This document shows, piece by piece, positions 42,844 through 50,318 of a DNA stretch of 64,000 nucleotides (positions within the stretch are counted from its first letter, which is position 1; every line of letters begins with the position of its first letter). Under the pieces are notes generated by a model. That model had not been told where the DNA came from, did no database searches, and saw nothing but the letters and a program-made list of their open reading frames with translations. Source of the stretch: Kutzneria buriramensis (GTDB lineage: Bacteria > Actinomycetota > Actinomycetes > Mycobacteriales > Pseudonocardiaceae); NCBI RefSeq assembly GCF_043575855.1, contig NZ_CP144375.1, positions 5,208,001 to 5,272,000 on the forward strand, written 5' to 3'. The position numbers and the translations under genes are program-made.

Positions 42844-42868
42844 GAAACAGTTACTGTTAGTAAGTTTC
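42844..42868. promoter_or_regulatory. Candidate MurR (RpiR-type) operator
   Basis: The core TTACT-GTT-AGTAA (42851-42863) is a perfect inverted repeat flanked by GAAAC and GTTTC. It ends four bases before the murR GTG, so it would overlap the promoter of a leaderless transcript and allow autorepression. Confidence 0.6.
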
Positions 42869-42872
42869 CCAC

Positions 42873-43805
42873 GTGGCACCCGCCAAGTCAGCCAGTGAGA
42901 TCAGCGAGGCGAGCCCGCTGGTCCGGATCCGTTCGCTGCTACCCGGTCTGGCCCGGGCCGAACAGCGAGTGGCCAAGGTCGTGCTCGACAACCCCCAGGT
43001 CGTCGCGCACCGCAGCATCACCGAGGTCGCCGAGGCGGCCGGCACGAGCGAGACGACGGTGACCCGGTTCTGCAAGGCGATCGGCGTCGGGGGCTACCCC
43101 GAGCTGCGCATCGCCCTTGCCGCCGACACCGCGCGGACCGCCGCCCGGATCGATCGCGACCTGGGCAGCGACATCGCGCCCACCGACGACCTGTCGCAGG
43201 TGGTCGGCAAGGTCGCGTTCGCCGACGCGCGGGCCGTCGAGGAGACCGCCGACCAGCTCGACATCGCCACGCTCAGCGCCGTCGTCGACGCCGTGGCCGG
43301 CGCCGGGCGAGTCGATGTGTACGGCGTCGGGGCGAGCGCCTTCGTGGCCGCCGACCTCCAGCAGAAGCTGCACCGGATCGGGCGCGTCAGCTTCGCGTGG
43401 AGCGACACCCACATCATGCTGACCTCCGCCGCCGTGCTCGGCAGCAGCGACGTCGCCTTCGGCATTTCCCACACCGGCGCCACCGCCGACACCGTGGAGG
43501 CGCTGCGGGTGGCCCGGGAGCGCGGCGCCACGACCGTGGCGCTGACCAACTTCCCGCGGTCGCCGATCTCCGAGGTCGCCGACCATGTGTTGACGACCGC
43601 CGCGCGGGAAACCACCTTCCGGTCGGGCGCGATGGCCAGCCGGATCGCCCAGCTCACGGTGATCGACTGCCTGTTCATCGGCGTCGCGCAGAAACACCTG
43701 GACAGCGCGCGTAACGCGCTGGAGTCGACCTACGAGGCTGTCGGCGGGCACCGGCTCGGTCCGCGTCCCGACGGCCGTCGAAAGGCACGGGAGGCAGGTA
43801 AATGA
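42873..43805 (+). CDS. murR: RpiR/MurR-family transcriptional regulator
   Basis: A 310-residue regulator. The N-terminal HTH_6 domain includes AQRVAKVVLDNP-like and AEAAGTSETTVTRFCKAIGV segments, and the C-terminal SIS domain (about 120-270) has VYGVGASAFVAADLQQKL and SHTGATADTVEALR. SIS domains of MurR proteins bind MurNAc-6-P. It is directly coupled to murQ by a 4-bp overlap. GTG start at the edge of its own operator, probably leaderless. Confidence 0.93.
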   Translation: MAPAKSASEISEASPLVRIRSLLPGLARAEQRVAKVVLDNPQVVAHRSITEVAEAAGTSETTVTRFCKAIGVGGYPELRIALAADTARTAARIDRDLGSDIAPTDDLSQVVGKVAFADARAVEETADQLDIATLSAVVDAVAGAGRVDVYGVGASAFVAADLQQKLHRIGRVSFAWSDTHIMLTSAAVLGSSDVAFGISHTGATADTVEALRVARERGATTVALTNFPRSPISEVADHVLTTAARETTFRSGAMASRIAQLTVIDCLFIGVAQKHLDSARNALESTYEAVGGHRLGPRPDGRRKAREAGK

Positions 43806-44737
43806 CTTTGCCGCAGCCACGTGAGTCGATCGTGCGAGTCGATTCCCCCACCGAGCAGCGCAACCCCAGAACCGAAGGGATCGACCGGCTGCCCACGGTG
43901 GACGTGCTGCGGATGATCAACAACGAGGATCGGCTCGTGCCGGCCGCCGTCGCCAAGGTCCTGCCCGAGGTGGCGCGGGCCGTGGACTTCACCGTCCACG
44001 CCCTGCGCGCCGGCGGGCGGGTGCACTACATCGGCGCCGGCACCTCCGGGCGGCTGGCCACCCTGGACGCCGCCGAGCTCGTGCCGACGTTCAACACCCC
44101 CGCCGACTGGTTCGTCACGCACCACGCCGGCGGGGCGACCGCGCTGCGGACCGCCGTCGAGAACGCCGAGGACGACAGGGAGGGCGGGGCCGCCGAGATC
44201 CGGGCCACCGTCCGTCCCACCGATGTGGTGTTCGGGCTGACTGCCTCCGGCCGCACCCCGTACGTGCTCGGCGGCCTGGCCGCCGGCAACGAGATCGGGG
44301 CCCGGACCGTGCTGATGTCGGCCAACCCCGCCGCCACCCCGAGCGTGCCCGTGGACGTGCTGATCGCCGTGGCCACCGGGCCCGAGGTGATCGCCGGCTC
44401 CACCCGGATGAAGGCCGGCACCGCCCAGAAGCTGGTGCTCAACGCCTTCTCCACGGCCGTGATGATCGAGCTCGGACGGACGTATTCCAACCTGATGGTG
44501 AGCATGCGGGCCACCAACGCCAAGCTCCGTGGGCGGACGCTGCGGATCCTGCGCGAGGCCACCGGCCTGGACGAGCCCGAGTGCATGGCGGCGCTGTTGG
44601 ACGCCGACGGTGACCTGAAGGTGGCGCTGGTGCGGCTGCTCGCCGGCATCGACTCCGTACAGGCCGCGGAGGCGCTGACCGCCACCGGCGGCCACGTCCG
44701 GAACGCCCTGGTGGCCTTGGGCGCCGTAGCTAGCTAG
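43802..44737 (+). CDS. murQ: N-acetylmuramic acid 6-phosphate etherase
   Basis: A 311-residue SIS-domain enzyme with all family signatures: TEQRNPRTEGID, YIGAGTSGRLATLDAAEL, FGLTASGRTPYVLG and GPEVIAGSTRMKAGTAQK. It cleaves the lactyl ether of MurNAc-6-P to GlcNAc-6-P and D-lactate. ATGA overlap with murR. The PTS or kinase that makes MurNAc-6-P is not in the window. Confidence 0.97.
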   Translation: MTLPQPRESIVRVDSPTEQRNPRTEGIDRLPTVDVLRMINNEDRLVPAAVAKVLPEVARAVDFTVHALRAGGRVHYIGAGTSGRLATLDAAELVPTFNTPADWFVTHHAGGATALRTAVENAEDDREGGAAEIRATVRPTDVVFGLTASGRTPYVLGGLAAGNEIGARTVLMSANPAATPSVPVDVLIAVATGPEVIAGSTRMKAGTAQKLVLNAFSTAVMIELGRTYSNLMVSMRATNAKLRGRTLRILREATGLDEPECMAALLDADGDLKVALVRLLAGIDSVQAAEALTATGGHVRNALVALGAVAS

Positions 44738-44741
44738 AACA

Positions 44742-44764
44742 GCCCCCACCCGATCCCGGGGGGC
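44742..44764. terminator. murQ terminator hairpin
   Basis: GCCCCC pairs with GGGGGC around a 10-nt loop, five bases after the murQ stop codon. Confidence 0.6.
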
Positions 44765-44814
44765 GTCCCAGGCCCAGTCTACCAGCGCAAACACTGCAGT
44801 GATCTTGACTAAGG

Positions 44815-44852
44815 CGCTGCTGTGGACAACCGCGAAGTCATCCACAGCAGCG
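44815..44852. terminator. Hairpin containing a DnaA box
   Basis: Twelve-base perfect arms (CGCTGCTGTGGA and complement) with a 14-nt loop lie just beyond the leftward gene ending at 44856. The left arm and loop include TGTGGACAA (44821-44829), a perfect DnaA-box sequence. Confidence 0.7.
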
Positions 44853-44855
44853 AAA

Positions 44856-45581
44856 CTAGCCTTGACCGACGGCGTCGGCGATGCTGGCGGCTTCCCGGGC
44901 GCCGGCCTCGAGGGCGGAGCAGCTGAACAGCAGCCACGCGCCGAGGCCCTCAGGCGTGCCGGAGGCGAAGCCGTCCAAAGCGGACCGGTATTCCCCGGAA
45001 CGCCGCAGGTACGCGACCTCCGGCACGGCCAGCCCCTTGGTGTCCAATCCGGTGCCGATCATCGTCAACCGCGCGGCGGCACGGGCGATGACGCCGCTGA
45101 CGGGTCCGAAGGGAGCCAGCGCCAGCAGCTCGCCGTGCACGACGGCGACCAGCACGGGAGCGGCGACCTTCGTGCCACCGGCGACCAAGGAGGCAAGAAG
45201 TTCGAGGCGTTCGCCGCCGGCGGAGGGGCGTCCCAGAGCAGACGACTCCACAAGATCGGCCGCGGCCAACACGTGCAGTCGCGCCAACGCTTGCAGCGGC
45301 GCCTTCTGCCAAGTGCCGAGCAGGGGGCCGATCGCCTCGGCGACCCGCAGCGCCCCAGCCAGAATCGGATCGGATACGGAACCGTCGGAGGGAATCTCCA
45401 CGGCCCCACCGTCCAGGGCAGCCGACGCCCGGGCGGCGCGGACGGAGGCCTCGGCGGCGGTGGTGGGCCAGCCACGGCGGTTGGAGGGGTGGCGGTGCAC
45501 CTCGGCGACGGCATCGCGAGCGGCCTCGACGGCAGCCTCGACACCAGGCAGATCCAGCAGCGGCGCCAGCGGGTCGGTCAC
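44856..45581 (-). CDS. Conserved actinobacterial protein (Rv3662c-like)
   Basis: A 241-residue Ala/Leu-rich helical protein. The N-terminal part (RHPSNRRGWPTTAAEASVRAA) and a C-terminal segment (GLDTKGLAVPEVAYLRRSGEYR) resemble the conserved family next to acs in actinobacteria, sometimes labelled oxidoreductase without evidence. The LARLHVLAAADL segment gives a faint likeness to Fic-type proteins, but the HxFx(D/E)GN(G/K)R motif is absent. GTG start with GGAAGG. Function unknown. Confidence 0.75.
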   Translation of the reverse strand: MTDPLAPLLDLPGVEAAVEAARDAVAEVHRHPSNRRGWPTTAAEASVRAARASAALDGGAVEIPSDGSVSDPILAGALRVAEAIGPLLGTWQKAPLQALARLHVLAAADLVESSALGRPSAGGERLELLASLVAGGTKVAAPVLVAVVHGELLALAPFGPVSGVIARAAARLTMIGTGLDTKGLAVPEVAYLRRSGEYRSALDGFASGTPEGLGAWLLFSCSALEAGAREAASIADAVGQG

Positions 45582-45688
45582 GGACCTTCCTCGCTGACGC
45601 TCGGCACACGAAGGTCCGCGACCAAGGTCGCAATGCTGGATGGTTCCCTCGCAAGCTCGGTCACAGCGCGCGACCCTACCCGCCGATA

Positions 45689-45699
45689 TGGTCTAGACC
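45689..45699. promoter_or_regulatory. DasR-core palindrome upstream of acs
   Basis: TGGTCTAGACC is the complete core of the DasR element, within the 10-bp palindrome GGTCTAGACC. The outer positions do not match. It lies 80 bp before the acs start codon. Confidence 0.5.
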
Positions 45700-45778
45700 T
45701 TACGGCACTGGTACGGGAGTCCCCGTAGCACTAGGTTCAGCAGCAATACGGCAGGCGATATCCAGGAGGCCATGCACC

Positions 45779-47749
45779 ATGACTGAGTCGTCCGCGTTGA
45801 GCAACCTGCTCTCCGAGAGCAGGTCGTTCCCGCCCAGCGAGGAGTTCGCCGCTCAGGCCAACGCGACCGCCGCGCTGCAGGAGGAGGCGGACGCGGATCG
45901 CGAGGCCTTCTGGTCCAAGCAGGCCGAGCGCCTGACCTGGGCGACCAAATGGGACCAGGTGCTGGACTGGAGCGGCGCCCCCTTCGCCAAGTGGTTCGTC
46001 GGCGGGAAGCTCAACGTCGCCTACAACTGCGTCGACCGGCACGTGGAGTCCGGCCACGGCGACCAGGTCGCGATCCACTGGGTCGGCGAGCCCGGCGACA
46101 CCCGCACCATCACCTACGACGACCTCAAGCGCGAGGTCTCCAAGACCGCCAACGCGCTGCTGTCGCTGGGCCTGACCACCGGCGACCGGGTGGCCATCTA
46201 CATGCCGATGGTGCCCGAGGCCATCTACTCCATGCTGGCCTGCGCCCGCCTCGGCCTGGTGCACAGCGTGGTCTTCGGCGGCTTCTCCGCCGAGGCGCTG
46301 CGCTCCCGTATCGACGACGCCCAGGCCAAGCTGGTGATCACCACCGACGGCCAGTACCGCCGCGGCAACCCGGTCTCGCTCAAGGCGGCCGTGGACGAGG
46401 CGGTGGCGAAGACGCCGACCATCGGCAACGTGCTGGTGGTCCGCCGCACGGGCGGCGAGGTCGACTGGACCGACGGCCGCGACCTGTGGTGGCACGACGT
46501 GGTCGAGGGCCAGTCCGAGGAGCACACGCCGGAGGCGTTCGACTCCGAGCACCCGCTGTTCATCCTGTACACCTCGGGCACCACCGGGAAGCCGAAGGGC
46601 ATTCTGCACACCTCGGGCGGCTACCTCACCCAGGCGTCCTACACGCACTACAACGTCTTCGACCTCAAGCCGGACACCGACGTCTACTGGTGCACCGCCG
46701 ACATCGGCTGGGTCACCGGGCACAGCTACATCGTGTACGGCCCACTGTCCAACCGGGTCACCCAGATCGTCTACGAGGGCACGCCGAACACCCCGCACGA
46801 GGGCCGGCACTGGGAGATCATCCAGCAGTACAAGGTCTCCATCTACTACACCGCGCCCACGCTGATCCGCACCTTCATGAAGTGGGGCGACGAGATCCCG
46901 GCCCGCTACGACCTGTCCTCGCTGCGGGTGCTGGGCAGCGTCGGCGAGCCGATCAACCCCGAGGCCTGGATCTGGTACCGCGAGCACATCGGCGCCGGCA
47001 AGACGCCGGTGGTGGACACCTGGTGGCAGACGGAGACCGGCGCGATCATGGTCGCCCCGCTGCCCGGCGTCACCGTGGCCAAGCCCGGCTCGGCGATGGG
47101 CCCGCTGCCGGGAATCGGCGCGAAGGTCGTCGACGACACCGGCCGGGAGGTCGGCCGCGGTGGCGGCGGCTACCTGGTGCTGGACAAGCCGTGGCCGTCG
47201 ATGCTGCGCGGCGTGTGGGGTGACGAGGAGCGCTTCCGCGAGACCTACTGGGCGCGCTTCCACGACCAGGGCTACTACTTCGCCGGCGACGGCGCGAAGT
47301 ACGACGAGGACGGCGCGATCTGGCTGCTCGGCCGGGTCGACGACGTGATGCTGGTGTCCGGCCACAACATCTCCACCACCGAGGTGGAGTCGGCGCTGGT
47401 CTCGCACCCGCGGGTGGCCGAGGCGGCCGTGGTCGGCGCGACCGACCCGACGACGACCCAGGCGGTGGTGGCGTTCGTGATCCTGCGCGGCGTCAAGGAG
47501 GACGAGGACGCCACCGAGCTGGTGAAGGACCTGCGCGACCACGTGGCCAAGGAGATCGGCGCGATCGCCAAGCCGCGGCAGATCCTGGTCGTGCAGGAGC
47601 TGCCCAAGACCCGCTCCGGCAAGATCATGCGGCGGCTGCTGCGGGACGTGGCCGAGAACCGCCAGATCGGCGACGTCACGACGCTGGCCGACTCGACCGT
47701 GATGGACCTGATCTCGAGCGGCCTGAAGTCGGGCAAGTCCGAGGACTGA
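45779..47749 (+). CDS. acs: Acetyl-CoA synthetase
   Basis: A 656-residue AMP-forming acetate:CoA ligase of normal length. The P-loop-like YTSGTTGKPKG, the acetate pocket region DIGWVTGHSYIVYGP, WWQTETGAIM, and the C-terminal PKTRSGKIMRR with the acetylation-controlled Lys615 are present. It converts acetate, ATP and CoA to acetyl-CoA. The ATG is preceded by CAGGAGG. Control by DasR is suggested by the upstream palindrome, and post-translational control by Lys acetylation is typical. Confidence 0.98.
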   Translation: MTESSALSNLLSESRSFPPSEEFAAQANATAALQEEADADREAFWSKQAERLTWATKWDQVLDWSGAPFAKWFVGGKLNVAYNCVDRHVESGHGDQVAIHWVGEPGDTRTITYDDLKREVSKTANALLSLGLTTGDRVAIYMPMVPEAIYSMLACARLGLVHSVVFGGFSAEALRSRIDDAQAKLVITTDGQYRRGNPVSLKAAVDEAVAKTPTIGNVLVVRRTGGEVDWTDGRDLWWHDVVEGQSEEHTPEAFDSEHPLFILYTSGTTGKPKGILHTSGGYLTQASYTHYNVFDLKPDTDVYWCTADIGWVTGHSYIVYGPLSNRVTQIVYEGTPNTPHEGRHWEIIQQYKVSIYYTAPTLIRTFMKWGDEIPARYDLSSLRVLGSVGEPINPEAWIWYREHIGAGKTPVVDTWWQTETGAIMVAPLPGVTVAKPGSAMGPLPGIGAKVVDDTGREVGRGGGGYLVLDKPWPSMLRGVWGDEERFRETYWARFHDQGYYFAGDGAKYDEDGAIWLLGRVDDVMLVSGHNISTTEVESALVSHPRVAEAAVVGATDPTTTQAVVAFVILRGVKEDEDATELVKDLRDHVAKEIGAIAKPRQILVVQELPKTRSGKIMRRLLRDVAENRQIGDVTTLADSTVMDLISSGLKSGKSED

Positions 47750-47757
47750 GCACAGCC

Positions 47758-47795
47758 CGAAGCCGCCCCCGCGAACGCTTGCGCGGGCGGCTTCG
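47758..47795. terminator. acs terminator
   Basis: A CGAAGCCGCCC.../...GGGCGGCTTCG stem with a two-base bulge starts nine bases after the acs stop codon. Confidence 0.8.
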
Positions 47796-47878
47796 GCGTT
47801 CCCGGGTTAACATAATGTCGAAGGGTGCGCCGGGAAGTCTGGTCGGCAACGTGATCGTCGACCGCACTGGAGCTGCCC

Positions 47879-49006
47879 GTGACCCGTTACCTGCGCACCG
47901 AGACCGTCGGCGGCCTGCTCCTGCTGGCCGCGACCGCCGTGGCCCTGCTGTGGGCCAACTCCCCGCTCGCCGACAGCTACCACGCGCTGCGCGAGTTGAC
48001 CGTCGGCCCGCTGGCGCTGGACGCCTGGGCCGAGGACGGCCTGTTGGCGCTGTTCTTCTTCGTCGCCGGCCTGGAGCTCAAGCGCGAGCTGGTGGTCGGC
48101 GAACTGGCCGACCGTCGGGCGGCGGTGCTGCCGGTGGTGGCAGCGCTCGGCGGCATGGTGGTGCCGGCACTGCTGGCCCTGGCCATCGGCGGCGGCCAGG
48201 CCTGGACGATCCCCGTGGCCACGGACATCGCATTCGCCCTGGCCGTGCTGGCGATCACCGGTTCCGGCCTGCCGGCCACCGCGCGGGTCTTCCTGCTCAG
48301 CCTGGCCGTGGTCGACGACCTCGGCGCCATCGCGGTGATCGCGGTCGCCTTCAGCACCACGATCAACCTGGTCGCGCTGGGTGCGGCCGTCGCGTTGTTG
48401 GCCGGCTACTGGTTCTTGCAGCGGCGACGGGTCCGCAGCCCTTGGCTGTACGTGCCGATCGCCGCCGCGACCTGGTTCGCCGTGCACGAGGCCGGCTTGC
48501 ACGCCACGATCGCCGGCGTCGCGCTGGGTCTGCTCACGCGCGTGACGGCCGACCCAGGCGAGGCGGAGGCCCCGGCGATCAGGCTGGAGCACCGGTTGCA
48601 GCCCTGGTCGGCGGGCGTCGCGGTGCCAATGTTCGCCTTGTTCGCGGCCGGCGTGCCGATCGGGGCCGACTCCCTGCACGCGATCGTCACGGACACAGTG
48701 GCCATCGCCGTGGTGGTCGGGTTGGTGATCGGCAAGATCGTCGGCGTGCTGGGCGCGTCGGCACTGGCCGTGACGACCGGGTTGGCAAGCAAGCCGCGTG
48801 GCCTGGGCTGGCGGGACATGGCGGCGGTGGCGACGTTGGGCGGTGTCGGCTTCACGGTCAGTCTGCTGATGGCCGAACTCGCCCTGGCCGGCGACGCCGC
48901 CGAGCGGGCCAAGGCGGCGGTGCTGCTCGCCTCGGCGGCCGCGTCGCTGCTGGGCGCGGCCCTGCTTCTTCGACGGAGTCGGGTGCACCGCACGGCGAAC
49001 ACCTGA
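47879..49006 (+). CDS. nhaA: Na+/H+ antiporter NhaA
   Basis: A 375-residue NhaA with about 12 helices. Ion-binding aspartates lie in VVDDLGAIAVIA, and FFFVAGLELKRELVVGEL, VATDIAFALAVLA and GGVGFTVSLLMAELA are canonical. It exchanges internal Na+ for external protons and helps hold pH. GTG start with GGAG. It is followed 14 bp later by the holin-like gene. Confidence 0.96.
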   Translation: MTRYLRTETVGGLLLLAATAVALLWANSPLADSYHALRELTVGPLALDAWAEDGLLALFFFVAGLELKRELVVGELADRRAAVLPVVAALGGMVVPALLALAIGGGQAWTIPVATDIAFALAVLAITGSGLPATARVFLLSLAVVDDLGAIAVIAVAFSTTINLVALGAAVALLAGYWFLQRRRVRSPWLYVPIAAATWFAVHEAGLHATIAGVALGLLTRVTADPGEAEAPAIRLEHRLQPWSAGVAVPMFALFAAGVPIGADSLHAIVTDTVAIAVVVGLVIGKIVGVLGASALAVTTGLASKPRGLGWRDMAAVATLGGVGFTVSLLMAELALAGDAAERAKAAVLLASAAASLLGAALLLRRSRVHRTANT

Positions 49007-49020
49007 GGGTGCATGGCACG

Positions 49021-49509
49021 ATGACCATCGTGACAGGCCCAGGACACAACGCGAACGGCCACGGCGCTGGGCTGCCCCCGGTGCCCTCGATCCCGCTGGC
49101 CGACGAGACGCCGCGCGACGTCGCCGGCGAGCAGTCGGTGGGCGGCCTGATCAAGGACGTGATGACGCAGGTCTCGGTCCTGCTGCGCGCCGAGATCGAG
49201 CTGGCCAAGCTGGAGCTGAGCGCCGAGGTGAAGAAGGTGCTGCGCGGCAGCGTCTTCATCATCGCCGGGATCACGATCCTGATGTTCAGCCTGTTCTTCC
49301 TCTTCTTCGCGATCGCCGAGCTGCTGGCCGACCTCGGCCTGTACCGGTCGTTGTCGTTCGGCATCGTCTGGTTCGCGATGCTGCTGTGCGCCGGCGGCCT
49401 CGGCTTCCTGGGCTACCGCAAGGCTCGCCAGCTGCGCGCCCCAGCACGCACCATCGAGACGATCAAGGACACGGCCGCGGCGCTGAGTCACCCCGGCGAG
49501 CGCTCGTAA
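49021..49509 (+). CDS. Phage-holin-family (Act_holin) membrane protein, Rv3669-like
   Basis: A 162-residue protein. A disordered N-terminus (about 1-40) leads to an amphipathic segment (SVGGLIKDVMTQVSVLLRAEIELAKLE, quoted only in part here as a landmark) and two transmembrane helices (about 78-105 and 113-137). The pattern is that of the actinobacterial holin superfamily III, chromosomal members of which are not phage genes. From memory, the equivalent M. tuberculosis gene also sits beside marP. Role unknown. Confidence 0.82.
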   Translation: MTIVTGPGHNANGHGAGLPPVPSIPLADETPRDVAGEQSVGGLIKDVMTQVSVLLRAEIELAKLELSAEVKKVLRGSVFIIAGITILMFSLFFLFFAIAELLADLGLYRSLSFGIVWFAMLLCAGGLGFLGYRKARQLRAPARTIETIKDTAAALSHPGERS

Positions 49510-50318
49510 CAGGCCCACGCCACCGGACCGTCTCGGCCAACGGCATCCGGCTGCACGTCGCCGAGGCCGGCAGCGGTCCGCTCACGCTGATGCTGCACGG
49601 GTTCCCCGAGTTCTGGTGGACCTGGCGGCACCAGCTGCCCGCGCTCGCTGCGAACGGCCGGCACGCGGTCGCGGTGGACCTGCGCGGCTACGGCCAGTCG
49701 GACAAGACGCCGCGCGGCTACGACGGCTGGACGCTCGCCGGCGACGTCGCCGGTCTGATCAAGGCCCTCGGTGCGCGCCGAGCCCACCTGGTCGGGCACG
49801 GCTGGGGCGGCGTTCTCGCTTGGACGACGGCTGCGCTGCATCCCCGGCTCGTCGAGTCCGTCACGACGATCTCCGCGCCGCACCCGCTGGAAGTTCCGCT
49901 GCGGCCACTGCTGCCGGCTCAGCCGCCGTTCTGGCCGGAACGCCGGCTGCTCGCCGACGACGCCGCCGCGGTCGAGCGCCTGATCCGCACGTGGGCCGGT
50001 CCGCAGTGGACTCCCGACGCCGAGGTGCTGCGCCGCAACCGTGAGGCGATGCTGATTCGGGGCGTGGCCCATTGCAGCATGGAGTACTTCCGCTGGGCCT
50101 TCCGCTCGCGGCTGCGCGGCGACGGCCGCGAGTTCAAGGCCGCTGTCAGCCGGCCGCTGGAGGCCCCTGTCCGCAGGCTGCGCGGCGCGCACGACGCCCG
50201 CACGTCGCCCCGTACGCGCTTCGAGCCGTACGAGGTGATCGACGGCGCCGGGCACTTCCCGCAGTGGGAGCGGCCCGACGCCGTCACGGAGCTGCTACTC
50301 GGCGCAGGAGCCCGTTGA
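49506..50318 (+). CDS. Alpha/beta hydrolase (EphE-like) with GTA start and no nucleophile
   Basis: A 270-residue alpha/beta hydrolase related to epoxide hydrolases: HGFPEFWWTW oxyanion region, DLRGYGQSDK, and the C-terminal DGAGHFPQWERPD with catalytic His. The nucleophile elbow reads GHGWGG, so Gly99 replaces the usual Asp or Ser. Homology begins at the codon GTA (49506), which overlaps the upstream TAA stop. One base change from GTGA would have produced exactly this. The nearest in-frame standard start, GTG 49386, lies 120 bp inside the previous gene. It may be a pseudoenzyme or poorly translated. Its end overlaps marP by 24 bp. Confidence 0.75.
   Translation, partial: VTGPRHRTVSANGIRLHVAEAGSGPLTLMLHGFPEFWWTWRHQLPALAANGRHAVAVDLRGYGQSDKTPRGYDGWTLAGDVAGLIKALGARRAHLVGHGWGGVLAWTTAALHPRLVESVTTISAPHPLEVPLRPLLPAQPPFWPERRLLADDAAAVERLIRTWAGPQWTPDAEVLRRNREAMLIRGVAHCSMEYFRWAFRSRLRGDGREFKAAVSRPLEAPVRRLRGAHDARTSPRTRFEPYEVIDGAGHFPQWERPDAVTELLLGAGAR

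Noticed and set aside
49021..49509. Holin-family protein taken as evidence of a prophage
   Set aside because: No other phage gene is near, and this holin-like protein belongs to a conserved chromosomal neighbourhood next to marP.
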